Positions 25,189 through 34,833 of a stretch of 64,000 bases of DNA are shown one piece after another. Within the stretch, counting starts at the first letter, position 1. The number at the start of each line of letters is the position of its first letter. The DNA comes from Longibacter salinarum. Lineage in GTDB: Bacteria > Bacteroidota > Rhodothermia > Rhodothermales > Salinibacteraceae. The DNA lies in contig NZ_PDEQ01000002.1 of NCBI RefSeq assembly GCF_002554795.1, positions 248,001-312,000 of the forward strand. Direction: 5' to 3'. Both the position numbers and the translations under genes were made by a program. The notes below the pieces were generated by a model. That model saw nothing but the letters and a program-made list of their open reading frames with translations. It did not search any database and was not told the origin of the DNA.

Positions 25189-25935
25189 CTATCTCTGAAC
25201 GGAAATGATGTCTCCGTAATAAGCCGTCGTTTTTCCACCCGTGTTGTCCGTGTCTGTCATGATTGCAATTCCCGTTACGGCCGGTGGGTCTTCGCCAAAA
25301 GCCCGGCGATAATCCTCCAGGATGTTGCGCTGCTCGGTCACCCATCGCCCGGTGTCTGACGAGCCGCTGCGAACGGGAATCATCATCACCCAGTCCGTAT
25401 ACGCGCTCGGGAAAATCTGTCCGGCGTCCACTTGATTGGCCCAGACGTAGTTAAGAGCACGGGACGGGATGTCGTCATAGCCAAGCGCCTTGAGCGCCGT
25501 TCGCTTGATGCGTCCGCCGATCCCCAGGTCGTGGTCGAACGTTACGTAGATCCGCGCTGCGTAATCGTCACCATCCTTCGTTCGCGCGTTCCCGTCCTCA
25601 AGGACGTTGCTGACGCGCCACCGCCAGCGAAGAATTGGATATTCGTTTGGATCGATGCGTCGCCGGGTCACGAGCCCGGACGCTCCGCCGTCGCTGGTAG
25701 CGCGGAGCACGACCGTCGAGTCGTCCGGTGCGCGGACGAGGTTGTACTCCGTCTCCACGTCGATCTTGCCGAATGTGATGCGTTCCCATCCGGTTGGGGT
25801 GATCTGCTGGGCCGAGGCGGACGAAAAGGCACCGATCGTGAGCACGTCGGGGTGGACGGTGGCGGCCCCTGCTACGACAAGGAGAAGAATGATAGCGAGG
25901 CCGGCGACCGTCTTGGAGGAGCGGATCGAGGACAT
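25189..25935 (-). CDS. DUF3047 domain protein (secreted)
   Basis: A 248-residue protein with an N-terminal signal or anchor helix (VAGLAIILLLVVAGAATVHP). A DUF3047 domain follows: GWERITFGKIDVETEYNLV, then YPILRWRWRVSNVLEDGNA, DDYAARIYVTFDHDLG and LNYVWANQVDAGQIFPSAYT. The Trp-rich core (LRWRWRV) and the Asp/Asn run are typical. The fold is thought to be a beta sandwich resembling carbohydrate-binding modules; the function is unknown. The start was moved to the ATG at 25935. Confidence 0.85.
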   Translation of the reverse strand: MSSIRSSKTVAGLAIILLLVVAGAATVHPDVLTIGAFSSASAQQITPTGWERITFGKIDVETEYNLVRAPDDSTVVLRATSDGGASGLVTRRRIDPNEYPILRWRWRVSNVLEDGNARTKDGDDYAARIYVTFDHDLGIGGRIKRTALKALGYDDIPSRALNYVWANQVDAGQIFPSAYTDWVMMIPVRSGSSDTGRWVTEQRNILEDYRRAFGEDPPAVTGIAIMTDTDNTGGKTTAYYGDIISVQR

Positions 25936-26047
25936 GGCAGTCGAAACAGGTTTACGGTAGATAAACGTGAGCATCAATGGATGGACGCACGGGAAGCATA
26001 TCCTCTACGTGTGCCTGTTAACAGATCAGGTCGTGTTCAGAGTCTGC

Positions 26048-26059
26048 TCATGCGCATGA
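26048..26059. promoter_or_regulatory. 12-bp perfect palindrome in a divergent promoter region
   Basis: TCATGCGCATGA lies in the 370-nt space between the divergent DUF3047 and STAND-ATPase genes, a natural place for an operator. A 12-bp palindrome can occur by chance. Confidence 0.25.
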
Positions 26060-26304
26060 TGTTACATATTTCTCGCCACCTGACACGACCCGAACTTCGC
26101 TCCATGCGTGAAGGTCATGGGCAAAAGAGCACGATGATTTGCTATCGCTGCTCAGGGATACGCGCTGCGTTCTTTTCTGAATTGAAGCGATCCTTTATTG
26201 CCCTGAGCATGTAGCATCACGCGACCACAAGCCCGTGCTCCGTCGGTGACCACGGCCCATTGCCGTCGTGTATTCCCACAGCTGCCGCCATCCGATTCTC
26301 GTCT

Positions 26305-28485
26305 ATGCCATCATTTGCCGATCGACTTCGTGCTGCCCACCAGAACCGATTTGTCGGGAGGGAGGGCGAGCTAGACGCGTTCGAACACGCTATTGATGCG
26401 GACGTGCCCCCCTTCGCCGTGCTTTACATCCACGGTCCGGGAGGCGTTGGAAAAACGGCATTGACGCAGGAAATGCAATTCCGTTGCGCCGACCGATCCG
26501 TATCCGTGTGTGCTGTTGATGCACGGAACGTGGAGCCGACCCCGCAGGCAGCAGAAAAAGCGATCGAAGAGGCGGGGCTGGACTTGTCCGTCGATCCCTC
26601 AGCGCCCGACTCGATGGAGGTGTTGTTCGTCGATACCTTTGAGGCTTGGACACCGCTTTACGAATGGTTTCGGTCGAATCTGATCCCGCGACTTCCGGCG
26701 TCGTTAATCGTCGTTCTGTCGGGACGAACACCGCCTCCCGCTTCATGGCGATCGGACCTCGGACTTGAGCCGCTGTTAAAAATCCAGCCGTTACGAAATC
26801 TGCCGCGGCGTCTCGGGGAGCGCTACCTGGACCGGCGCGGGATCGAAGGGGATGTTCGAGAGCGCATCCTCGGGTTCTCGCACGGTCACCCGCTCGCTCT
26901 GTCGCTCGCGGCCGATGCGGTGGCGCAGGGGGCGGACGCGAATTTCGACCCAATCGACTCGCCAGACCTCGTGGGTACGCTCGTTCGACGTTTCCTGGAG
27001 CGCGTTCCGTCCGACCGTCATCGTCAGGCCCTGGAAGCGTGTGCGCTCGTCCGCGTCTGCTCGGAGCCACTGCTGTCTACGCTTCTGAAAGGAACTGATG
27101 ACGGAGGCTCATCGATGGGGTACGCAACGGGAAACGGGACGCCGGAACGGCTGATCGGTGCCCACGACCTGTTTACGTGGCTGAGACAACTTTCATTCAT
27201 CGAGACGAGCTCGGAGGGGATCTTTCCACACGACATCGTTCGGACCGCGATTGCTGCCGATCTCCGCTGGCGGGATCATGATCGCTTTGATCGCCTCCAG
27301 CAACGGGCCCGTACGCACTACCTCGATGCTCTGGACGACGCGACATCCACGCAGACCGTCGGTACGGACGCTGGCAATGAGGCCCAGGGCATCCTGACGG
27401 ATTACCTGTACCTGTTTCGCCATAATCCAGTCGTTCGGCCGTTCTTCCAGCGCCTGCGGAACGAATGGAATGCTCGAACGCCCCCTGTTCGCGACGCTGC
27501 GACGAGTGAGGATCGCGGGCCTCTGAGAAAGATGGTGGCTCAGAATGAAAATGAGGCTTCGGCCGAGTGCTTCGAGCACTGGTGGAACCATGATGCGAGC
27601 ACGGTACACGTCTTCCGAGACGATAACACCACACCGGCCGGTTTCTTGATGCAGATCGACCTGAGTGCCGTCACGGAGAAAGACCGAGACGCCGATCCAG
27701 CCGTGGAGGCTGCATGTTCGTTTCTGGAAACCGATGCACCCCTCCGAAAAGGGGAAATCGCATCTCACTTTCGCTTCTGGATGGCTCGAGATAGCTATCA
27801 GGACATCTCTCCCGTGCAGAGCCTGATTTCTGCCTATCGCGTTCGCTACTACCTGTCGACGCCCGGTCTCGCGTACACCTTTATTCCCGCTGCGAAGCCG
27901 GAGCAGTGGGAGCTCCTCTTCGCGTATGGTGACATGCATCGCGTCTCGGCCGCAGACTTTTCTGTGGGAGACGACGCGTATGCTGTGTTTGGTCACGACT
28001 GGCGCGTGGTGCCACCACAGGCATGGCTCGACCGTCTCGCCGACCGCGACCTTTCGCCTGCGATGCCCGAACCGGCGTCCGCGTCTCCGACCATGATCGT
28101 GCTCAGCCGATCCGATTTCGACGATGCCGTCAAAGAAGCGTTCAAGGCGCACGCAAGACCGGAAGCGATGCACGACAATCCACTCCTTCGCTCCCGTCTG
28201 ATCGCAGAGGCAACGGGCTTAGACGCCTCCGCTGATGAACGGATCGAGGCGCTCCGGACGCGACTTGATGAGGCGGCGTACTCGCTCGACAGCGATCCGA
28301 AAACGGCGAAGTATTACCGGGCCGTGCGAGCGACGTATCTCAACCCACAGCCTACTCAGGAGCGAGCCGCCGAGCATCTCAATCTTGCCTTCAGCACGTA
28401 CCGGCGGTATCTGAAGCGGGGCATCCAACACGTTGCCGATCTACTGTGGCGGGATGAGGTGGGCGACCGCGGTGAAAACGACTGA
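26305..28485 (+). CDS. STAND/AAA-type ATPase with C-terminal helical (HTH-like) region
   Basis: A 726-residue protein. After FVGREGELDAFEHAI comes Walker A GPGGVGKTAL (Lys50), then Walker B MEVLFVDTFEAW (Asp110), a sensor strand LIVVLSGRTPPP and the GxP box FSHGHPLALSLAADA, the order of STAND NTPases. The middle (about residues 400-570) has no TPR or WD repeats and its ...PAGFLMQIDLSAV... stretch recalls an acetyltransferase-like fold. The C-terminus (PTQERAAEHLNLAFSTYRRY then LKRGIQHVADLLW) looks like a helix-turn-helix. It is probably a signal-sensing regulator or defence-like switch. Start at 26305 was chosen because the conserved part begins there; 26260 is possible. Confidence 0.75.
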   Translation: MPSFADRLRAAHQNRFVGREGELDAFEHAIDADVPPFAVLYIHGPGGVGKTALTQEMQFRCADRSVSVCAVDARNVEPTPQAAEKAIEEAGLDLSVDPSAPDSMEVLFVDTFEAWTPLYEWFRSNLIPRLPASLIVVLSGRTPPPASWRSDLGLEPLLKIQPLRNLPRRLGERYLDRRGIEGDVRERILGFSHGHPLALSLAADAVAQGADANFDPIDSPDLVGTLVRRFLERVPSDRHRQALEACALVRVCSEPLLSTLLKGTDDGGSSMGYATGNGTPERLIGAHDLFTWLRQLSFIETSSEGIFPHDIVRTAIAADLRWRDHDRFDRLQQRARTHYLDALDDATSTQTVGTDAGNEAQGILTDYLYLFRHNPVVRPFFQRLRNEWNARTPPVRDAATSEDRGPLRKMVAQNENEASAECFEHWWNHDASTVHVFRDDNTTPAGFLMQIDLSAVTEKDRDADPAVEAACSFLETDAPLRKGEIASHFRFWMARDSYQDISPVQSLISAYRVRYYLSTPGLAYTFIPAAKPEQWELLFAYGDMHRVSAADFSVGDDAYAVFGHDWRVVPPQAWLDRLADRDLSPAMPEPASASPTMIVLSRSDFDDAVKEAFKAHARPEAMHDNPLLRSRLIAEATGLDASADERIEALRTRLDEAAYSLDSDPKTAKYYRAVRATYLNPQPTQERAAEHLNLAFSTYRRYLKRGIQHVADLLWRDEVGDRGEND

Positions 28486-28670
28486 TGTCGAGGAATTGAT
28501 TATTCGTACGTTTGAGGGGGGAATCGGTGTAACAAACGAGTGACTCGACACCGGCTGGGTACCAGGTGAACAAAGAATGGCCTGTTGCGCGAGACGATGA
28601 ATGGGCAGAATGGGGATGCGTCTTCGACGGAAGGCGTCCGCCAACCTTCTGACCGATTCTCCTCGACGTC

Positions 28671-29456
28671 ATGGAAACGACGCATCGCACTTCGCCTGAC
28701 ACTTCGCCTGACGCTGAGTCTGTCCCGTCTACTAAAGAACATACGCAACCCGACCAACCGGACACCCGGTCCCCGTCCAGGACATCTTCACGTCGCGAAT
28801 TCTTTCAGTACGTCGGCGGCGGCGTAGGTCTGGCCACCGTGCTCGCAGCCACGGGTTGCGACAGCGGGGGCGGTATGGACAATTCTGACGACATGCCCGT
28901 CGTCCTTGACTTCTCGACCGACTTCGGCGTGCTGAACTATGCATACGCGCTGGAGCAACTCGAGGCCGCATTTTACGCTGAGGCCGCTGCCAACTTCTAC
29001 GGGGACGCCTCCTCGGTGGAAGGCCAGTATTTCGCTGACCTTGCGGCGCACGAGGCCCTTCACCGCGACTTCCTGGCAGCCGCCATCCCATCCCTGGGCG
29101 GAGAGCTCATTCCGAATCTGTCGGTCGACTTCAGCAGCGTCGACTTCTCTAATCGAGCGTCGGTTCTGGGTGTCGCGAAGACGCTGGAAGATACGGGCGT
29201 CTCGGCCTACAACGGAGCGGGGATTTATCTGCAGAATCCCGATCTGCTGACGATTGCCGGCAAGATTGTGTCTGTCGAAGCGCGGCATGCGGCGGCCGTG
29301 CGCTCCATCCTGAATCCCGGCTCGGCGGATTTCGCCGGGGACGACATTGTCGATCCGATGACCGGGCTTGACGCGGCCGTTCCCCCTGCGGAGGTGCTTG
29401 CAGCCGTGGCCAACACAGGATTCGTCACGACGCAGATCGAAGTGCAGAACGCGTGA
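28671..29456 (+). CDS. Ferritin-like domain protein with Tat-type lipoprotein signal
   Basis: A 261-residue protein. A polar N-terminal 40 residues precedes a twin-arginine motif (SSRREFFQYVGGGVGLATVL) ending in AATGC-DS, suggesting Tat export and lipid attachment. The ferritin-like four-helix bundle (PF13668 type) follows: LNYAYALEQLEAAFYAEA, AAHEALHRDFLAAA, KTLEDTGVSAYNGAG and IVSVEARHAAAVRSIL, whose Glu and His residues form a likely di-metal site. The substrate is unknown. It is the first of a tandem pair, 53 nt before the second copy. Confidence 0.85.
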   Translation: METTHRTSPDTSPDAESVPSTKEHTQPDQPDTRSPSRTSSRREFFQYVGGGVGLATVLAATGCDSGGGMDNSDDMPVVLDFSTDFGVLNYAYALEQLEAAFYAEAAANFYGDASSVEGQYFADLAAHEALHRDFLAAAIPSLGGELIPNLSVDFSSVDFSNRASVLGVAKTLEDTGVSAYNGAGIYLQNPDLLTIAGKIVSVEARHAAAVRSILNPGSADFAGDDIVDPMTGLDAAVPPAEVLAAVANTGFVTTQIEVQNA

Positions 29457-29509
29457 TCGATCACGCATTTCCTCACGGCCGACTTTCTCATCTGGACCTC
29501 ATTCTCGAC

Positions 29510-30325
29510 ATGAAGATTCTCGATTTCCTTTCGACGGCAGATACGGACAACGAAGACGACGTTACGCGTCGCTCGGCACTTCGGCAACTCGGTCGGGCGG
29601 GCACGGCACTCGCCGCAGCTACGATTCCGTTCGGACTAGCGGGCCGTCCACAGACCGCGCAGGCTCAGTCGGCGCCGAGCGGAGTGGACATTCTCAACTA
29701 TGCGCTGACCCTAGAGTACCTCGAAGAGTCCTTTTACCGACAGGGACTCGACGCGATGACTTCAGGCGGATCGCAGCTCATCCAGGGGGATGCGCGAACG
29801 ATCTACGGGAAGATCGCGCAGCACGAGGATGCCCATGTGCAGCTTCTGGCAGATACGATCGATAGCCTCGGCGGCACGCCGGTTTCCTTTACGGATAGCG
29901 ACTTCGACTTCACTGCGGGAGGCACCTATGATCCGTTCGAGAACTACGCGACGTATCTGGTGCTGTCACAGGCGTTCGAAGACACGGGCGTTCGGGCGTA
30001 CAAAGGGCAGGCAGGCTTCCTAGCCGGGAATGATCTGCTCACCCCGGCCCTGCAGATCCACTCCGTGGAGGCGCGGCACGCAGCAGAAGTTCGCCGATTG
30101 CGGGCCGAGGCCGGTGCATCGCTGAAACCATGGATCACGGGCGTGGAGACGGGCGGCGCCCCGGATGCTGTGTACGCGGGAGAAGACAATGTGACGCAGG
30201 CCGGCGTGGACCAGACGACGCTGGGCTCCTACACGTCAGCTCAAGCGACGGAGGCATACGACGAGCCGCTGACAATGGACGATGTTGCCGGCTCGAACGG
30301 AATTGCGGCGCCGTTCTTTGCGTGA
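29510..30325 (+). CDS. Ferritin-like domain protein, second copy
   Basis: A 271-residue paralogue of the previous gene. The signal has the Tat-like start TRRSALRQLGRAGTALAAAT and an Ala-rich cleavage site (QTAQAQSA), so it is exported but not lipidated. The same four helices are seen: LNYALTLEYLEESFYRQG, IAQHEDAHVQLLADTI, AFEDTGVRAYKGQAG and IHSVEARHAAEVRRL. The upstream in-frame extension to 29453 overlaps the previous stop and was rejected. The pair ends at a strong terminator and may work together in the envelope. Confidence 0.87.
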   Translation: MKILDFLSTADTDNEDDVTRRSALRQLGRAGTALAAATIPFGLAGRPQTAQAQSAPSGVDILNYALTLEYLEESFYRQGLDAMTSGGSQLIQGDARTIYGKIAQHEDAHVQLLADTIDSLGGTPVSFTDSDFDFTAGGTYDPFENYATYLVLSQAFEDTGVRAYKGQAGFLAGNDLLTPALQIHSVEARHAAEVRRLRAEAGASLKPWITGVETGGAPDAVYAGEDNVTQAGVDQTTLGSYTSAQATEAYDEPLTMDDVAGSNGIAAPFFA

Positions 30326-30453
30326 TCGATGTTCGTCAGCAAACGCGTACATCAACGGTAACAGACGCATCTCCGGGCCGCTTTTCCTCACCGTTCGCCG
30401 GAGGCGCGAACGACGCGGCTCGGATCGGGGCCGTTCGTCGTCACGGTCCTGAT

Positions 30454-30496
30454 GGAGAGCACCGGATCCCTCTGGGTCGGTGCTCTCCGTTTTTTA
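30454..30496 (+). terminator. Intrinsic terminator of the ferritin-like pair
   Basis: GGAGAGCACCG pairs with CGGTGCTCTCC across a 13-nt loop, then GTTTTTT. Confidence 0.9.
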
Positions 30497-30675
30497 GGTA
30501 AAGGTGGGGGCTGCGGATAAACACGATCGTCAAGCATGAGAGAATCAGACGGACTTTCGTATCGGTATGATAGAATCGAGTGATCGAGAATGCCCGCACG
30601 CGGTTGTGACGTGTCGACGTCAGTGCGCGGAGCGACCGGTTTTCCTATCATCTCGGACAATCTGAACTGATTTCC

Positions 30676-31296
30676 ATGCCCAAGCTTCTCCTGTTCAGTG
30701 ACGTGCACAGCGACCAGCAAGCCTGTCGGTCCCTTGTCAATCGTGCGTCGGAGGTCGATCTCGTGATTGGGGCCGGTGACTTTTGCAACATGCGGCGTGG
30801 TCTCGAGGCGGTCATTGATACGCTGTCGGCGATCGATACGCCGACGGTACTCGTACCCGGCAATGCGGAGAGCGAGGAGGAGCTACGGCGCGCGTGCTCG
30901 GACTGGCCGGCGGCGATGGTACTTCACGGCGACAAAGCGACGATAGCTGGCATTGAGGTCGTTGGAATTGGCGGGGGCATCCCGGTGACGCCCTTCGGTG
31001 ATTGGAGCTATGATCTGACCGAGGACGAAGCGCGAGAGAGGCTCCGGGATGTGACCGCCAACGGGACAACCGTCGACGTTCTCGTCAGCCATTCGCCTCC
31101 AAAGGGACTCGTGGACCGCGACTCCAGCGGCACATCTTTGGGGAGCATGGCCATTCGGGAGGCGATCGACCAGCTGCGCCCGGAGCTCGTGGTGTGCGGG
31201 CATATTCACGGAAGCTGGGAGCAGGAGGAGAGGGTCGGGGACACGACGGTCATCAACGCCGGTCCGGTGGGGCTTATCAGAAGTGTGGCTTCGTAA
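30676..31296 (+). CDS. Calcineurin-like metallophosphoesterase
   Basis: A 206-residue protein. The metal-site motifs are in order: LLFSDVHSD (Asp9, His11), GAGDFCN, VPGNAES (Asn in place of the usual GNHD pair's context), LVSHSPPKG and VCGHIHGSWE. The small size and SHSPP motif fit the YfcE/UPF0046-like subgroup of phosphodiesterases. The natural substrate is unknown. A start at 30676 (MPKLLLFSDVH) is family-typical. Confidence 0.88.
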   Translation: MPKLLLFSDVHSDQQACRSLVNRASEVDLVIGAGDFCNMRRGLEAVIDTLSAIDTPTVLVPGNAESEEELRRACSDWPAAMVLHGDKATIAGIEVVGIGGGIPVTPFGDWSYDLTEDEARERLRDVTANGTTVDVLVSHSPPKGLVDRDSSGTSLGSMAIREAIDQLRPELVVCGHIHGSWEQEERVGDTTVINAGPVGLIRSVAS

Positions 31297-31527
31297 TTTA
31301 GGTCCATCGGGTAGACCCGGGGCGTGTAAGGGTCTCCCCGACATCCTATCACAAGATCGCCCCACGCCTCTAACAGGTTTCTGGAGTCAACCTCAATACG
31401 CCTAAGTGCGTATGATGAAGTGAGAAAACGAGAGCCGTGAGGCCCGATTTCTTTAGCGACTCCATTCAACAGCGCCTGCCCCGAGGCCGCGCTCGTTTCA
31501 GGAAGCCGGGCAGGGAGGTTTACGATC

Positions 31528-31857
31528 ATGATGCTGCAAAACTACACGTACGTCGACCCTGTGATCGATCCGCTCATGTTGTTGGCAGTCATGCTTGGCG
31601 TCGTCGTATTGGCTGCCGCTGCTATTGCCGCGATCATGGTTCGCCCGAGTCGGTCTTCCGAGCCCACGACCTCCAAGCCGACGCCCGATGCAATGCCATT
31701 TATTGAGCCGGAGGTGGAGCGGACGGTGCTGTCGTCCCAGCCGAAAGAAGATAGCGGAAAGTGGAAGGACACGGCGATCGTGGAGGAGATCCGCGCATCC
31801 GACCGACGCGCTCGGTCGCAGCAGCGCGACCAGTCGCGAGAAACGGAGCCGGCATAA
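31528..31857 (+). CDS. Small membrane protein, unknown
   Basis: A 109-residue protein with one helix (PLMLLAVMLGVVVLAAAAIA then AIMV) and a charged, probably disordered cytoplasmic tail (GKWKDTAIVEEIRASDRRAR). The sequence GGGAGG lies about 9 nt upstream of the first of two adjacent ATGs, the clearest Shine-Dalgarno in this part of the window. A strong terminator follows. Family unknown. Confidence 0.65.
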   Translation: MMLQNYTYVDPVIDPLMLLAVMLGVVVLAAAAIAAIMVRPSRSSEPTTSKPTPDAMPFIEPEVERTVLSSQPKEDSGKWKDTAIVEEIRASDRRARSQQRDQSRETEPA

Positions 31858-31883
31858 ACGACCGACATCCACGACGAAATCGC

Positions 31884-31919
31884 AGCCCCGGACCTGCCCG
31901 CCAGGTTTGGGGCTTTTTT
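31884..31919 (+). terminator. Intrinsic terminator
   Basis: AGCCCCGGACCTG pairs with CAGGTTTGGGGCT (with mismatches near the loop), followed by six T. Confidence 0.88.
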
Positions 31920-31923
31920 CGTG

Positions 31924-31951
31924 GTTCAGGGTTCAAGGTTCAGGGTTCAGG
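31924..31951 (+). repeat. Heptamer array (GTTCARG dialect)
   Basis: Units GTTCAGG, GTTCAAG, GTTCAGG, GTTCAGG, starting 4 nt after the terminator T-run. Confidence 0.8.
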
Positions 31952-32024
31952 GCTACCTACCGGACACTTTCATTGGAGCGTGTGTCAATTCAGCATTTCC
32001 CGCCGCGGCTGCTCCGAAATGCAC

Positions 32025-32056
32025 GGGAGTATGTGAGTATGCGAGTGTGAGAGTGC
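32025..32056 (+). repeat. Octamer tract (GnGAGTnT dialect)
   Basis: Units GGGAGTAT, GTGAGTAT, GCGAGTGT, GAGAGTGC in phase. Confidence 0.75.
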
Positions 32057-32269
32057 GTCGTTATTGACCACGCCTCATTTCCGAAACGGATGAGACGTAC
32101 GAGATCCGTTTCTCGATGACATACGGAGACATTCCGGTTCGAAATTAAACGGCCCCGTAGCCAGCGTTCAAGACTCAGCGCTTGGCGATGAACAGACGGA
32201 TTTGTTCATCTCAATACGGCTTCATTGCCCCGACCCTCATACCCTTCCTCTCCGATACTCTCTTCCCAA

Positions 32270-32429
32270 ACGTCCACACTTTGTCACGTCCACACTTTCA
32301 TACGTCCAAACGTTCACACGTCCAAACGTTCACACGTCCAAACGTTCACACGTCCAAACGTTCACACGTCCACACGTCCACACTTTCATACTCCCAGCCC
32401 CCATACTCACACACCCTTATACTTTAACG
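32270..32429 (+). repeat. Long octamer array with four exact 16-bp copies
   Basis: Twenty in-phase octamers. ACGTCCAC, ACTTTGTC, ACGTCCAC, ACTTTCAT are followed by the pair ACGTCCAA-ACGTTCAC four times exactly (32302-32365), then ACGTCCAC twice, ACTTTCAT, ACTCCCAG and four more divergent units. All three plus-strand frames are open through it because the units contain no stop triplets. The space from 31858 to 32752 holds no gene I can support. Confidence 0.9.
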
Positions 32430-32752
32430 CCGCTTCCCGACAAGAATTTGCACGCGTGGGTCCAACATGAAGCTCAAAAATAACGTTTTTCCCGCGATCC
32501 GGTCGTTGCGCCGTTACTTCTGAAGCGATCGCGATATTTTTTGAGAGGATGTGAAGGTTTGTTGATGGAAGCGCTTCCTACTCTACATACGATCCGAGAG
32601 GAAGCGCATTTCATTCACGGGCGGCAGGTCGTCTTCTTCCTGCGAATCCTGCAAGGCGCGTTCAGAGGGACGCCACAACGTGCGTTCCCGTTGCGCTGGC
32701 TCTGCTGTCCTGAAGACCCGTTCTGATTTCCATTAACAACTGTCATCCACCC

Positions 32753-34288
32753 GTGATATACGATCGCCCGACGTTCCAAAAATCCTACGGCAACTACATC
32801 GGCGGAAAGTTCGTCGAGCCGCTCAGCGGGGAGTACTTTGACAACTCCTCGCCGATCGATGGCGAGAATTTCTGCCGCGTTGCTCGTTCCAACGCCGACG
32901 ACATTGAGCGAGCGCTCGATGCCGCACACGAGGCGAAGGACGCCTGGGGCAAAACCCCGGTTGCCGAACGGTCTCGCGTCTTGAATAAGATCGCGGACAT
33001 CACCGAAGAGAATCTCGAATTCCTCGCTCGCTGTGACACCGTCGACAACGGGAAGCCGATCCGCGAGACGCTCGCGGCCGATCTACCCCTCGTCGTCGAC
33101 CACTTCCGCTATTTTGCCAGCGTCATCCGCGCGGACGAAGGCTCGATGGCGGAGCACGATGAAAACACGGTCGCCTACCACGTCCACGAGCCGCTGGGAG
33201 TCGTTGGGCAGATCATCCCCTGGAACTTCCCGTTGCTGATGGCCGCGTGGAAAATTGCGCCTGCCCTGGCTGCGGGCAACTGTACGGTTGTGAAGCCGGC
33301 AGAGCAAACGCCCGTCTCCATCATGGAGTGGATCAAGCTCATTGATGATGCCGACATCCTACCCGACGGGGTACTGAACATCGTGCAGGGCTTCGGGCCG
33401 GAAGCCGGCAAGCCCCTCGCTCAAAGCGAACGCGTGGCGAAAGTCGCCTTCACAGGCGAAACCACGACGGGCCGCCTTGTCATGCAGTATGCCTCGGAAA
33501 ACCTGACGCGCGTGACGATGGAGCTCGGCGGTAAGAGCCCGAACGTGTTCTTCGAGAACGTCATGGATGCCGACGACGAGTTCTTTGACAAGTGCCTCGA
33601 AGGTGCGGCCATGTTCGCACTCAACCAGGGTGAAGTCTGCACATGCCCGTCTCGCATCCTCGTACAGGAGTCTATCGCGGAAGAGTTCACGGAGCGTGTC
33701 GTCGAGCGCGTCAAGAACATTCGCGTCGGCAATCCGCTCGACAGCGAGACGCAGGTCGGCGCGCAGGCATCGAACGACCAGTTCGAGAAAATCAAGAACT
33801 ACTTCGATGTCGGTCGCGAAGAGGGCGCTGAAGTACTCGTCGGAGGAAAGGTCGCGAAGGCGAAAGGAGTCGCCGTGGCTGCCGGCGGTGATGGCGAGCC
33901 TGCGAACAAGGGCTACTACATCGAGCCGACCATCTTCCGCGGCCACAACCGCATGCGCGTCTTCCAGGAAGAAATCTTCGGGCCGGTGACGTCGCTCACG
34001 ACGTTCAAGGATGAGGCCGACGCGATCGAGATTTCGAACGAAACGCTGTATGGTCTCGGCGCAGGCGTCTGGACGCGGGATATGCACCAGGCGTACCGGG
34101 TACCGCGCGCGATTCAGGCCGGTCGCGTCTGGGTGAACTGCTATCACCTCTACCCGGCGCATGCAGCGTTCGGGGGCTACAAGAAGAGCGGATTTGGTCG
34201 AGAGAATCATAAGATGATGCTCGACCACTACCGTAACACGAAGAACATGCTTGTCAGCTACGACAAGAACGCGATGGGCTTCTTCTAA
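32753..34288 (+). CDS. NAD(P)-dependent aldehyde dehydrogenase (AldB/ExaC-like)
   Basis: A 511-residue ALDH with a GTG start. The signature elements are [19 protein letters not shown] (Asn158), [12 protein letters not shown] (general base Glu257) and the nucleophile [11 protein letters not shown] (Cys296). It ends with the family-typical [20 protein letters not shown] and [17 protein letters not shown]. The GEVCTCPSR form and length are typical of the acetaldehyde/short-chain aldehyde group (AldB, ExaC). It oxidises aldehydes to acids in the cytoplasm. No alcohol dehydrogenase gene is adjacent. Confidence 0.93.
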   Translation: MIYDRPTFQKSYGNYIGGKFVEPLSGEYFDNSSPIDGENFCRVARSNADDIERALDAAHEAKDAWGKTPVAERSRVLNKIADITEENLEFLARCDTVDNGKPIRETLAADLPLVVDHFRYFASVIRADEGSMAEHDENTVAYHVHEPLGVVGQIIPWNFPLLMAAWKIAPALAAGNCTVVKPAEQTPVSIMEWIKLIDDADILPDGVLNIVQGFGPEAGKPLAQSERVAKVAFTGETTTGRLVMQYASENLTRVTMELGGKSPNVFFENVMDADDEFFDKCLEGAAMFALNQGEVCTCPSRILVQESIAEEFTERVVERVKNIRVGNPLDSETQVGAQASNDQFEKIKNYFDVGREEGAEVLVGGKVAKAKGVAVAAGGDGEPANKGYYIEPTIFRGHNRMRVFQEEIFGPVTSLTTFKDEADAIEISNETLYGLGAGVWTRDMHQAYRVPRAIQAGRVWVNCYHLYPAHAAFGGYKKSGFGRENHKMMLDHYRNTKNMLVSYDKNAMGFF

Positions 34289-34833
34289 AGCTCGTCGATG
34301 GACTCGTGTCGAGAACGCGTTCGGAGAGCGCTCCTGGTTCGACCGGGGGCGCTCTTCCGGTGCGTTTGAGACTTAGGTTTCCCCGTTTTCGCTCATAGAG
34401 TCTTCCTCACGCTCTACTAGTTTGTAGCGGGTCCGGTCGTTCTCAGCCGACACCCGTGATACACTGTTTCGACTGGACCGTCTCCTTCTCCCTTCTGTGC
34501 GGTTCGATGATGCTCTGGTAGCCGTGACGCTGTCGCCTCTTTCAGCGCGGAACGTCTGGGCACCTCCGTTCCACGGTCTTGATGGTCCGAGGACAGCAAC
34601 GTGACCAAAATATACTCGGCTTCAACAGCGGGCGTTGAATCCCGAGATCGAGAACGGTCAGAATCTGTTTAACATCCACGTGCGGCTATGCCTTCGCGGA
34701 GTGCCTGGACCGGTGATGACAAAATCGAGGACATTCAGGCCTTCGCCTTCTCGATTAAGGAAACGGAATAACGCGGAGACGTTCGATCGTCTACCCCTAT
34801 CCCGCATCATTCCATACCCCCGCACCCGTCTTG
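34289..34833. other. 545-nt intergenic region with one hairpin
   Basis: A hairpin at about 34324-34356 (GAGAGCGCTCC / GGGGCGCTCTT) may end the aldehyde dehydrogenase transcript, though its T tail is weak. I see nothing else convincing. Confidence 0.45.

Noticed and set aside
31297-31420. Terminator or RNA structure after the phosphoesterase gene
   Set aside because: AGACCC and GGGTCT can pair, but the stem is short and no T run follows.
32270-32429. Possible CRISPR array
   Set aside because: Units are 8 or 16 nt and directly adjacent, with no unique spacers and no cas genes anywhere in the window.
32202-32483. Plus-strand frames in all three phases through the octamer array
   Set aside because: They are open only because the repeated octamers contain no stop triplet; the translations are low-complexity repeats with no start signal.
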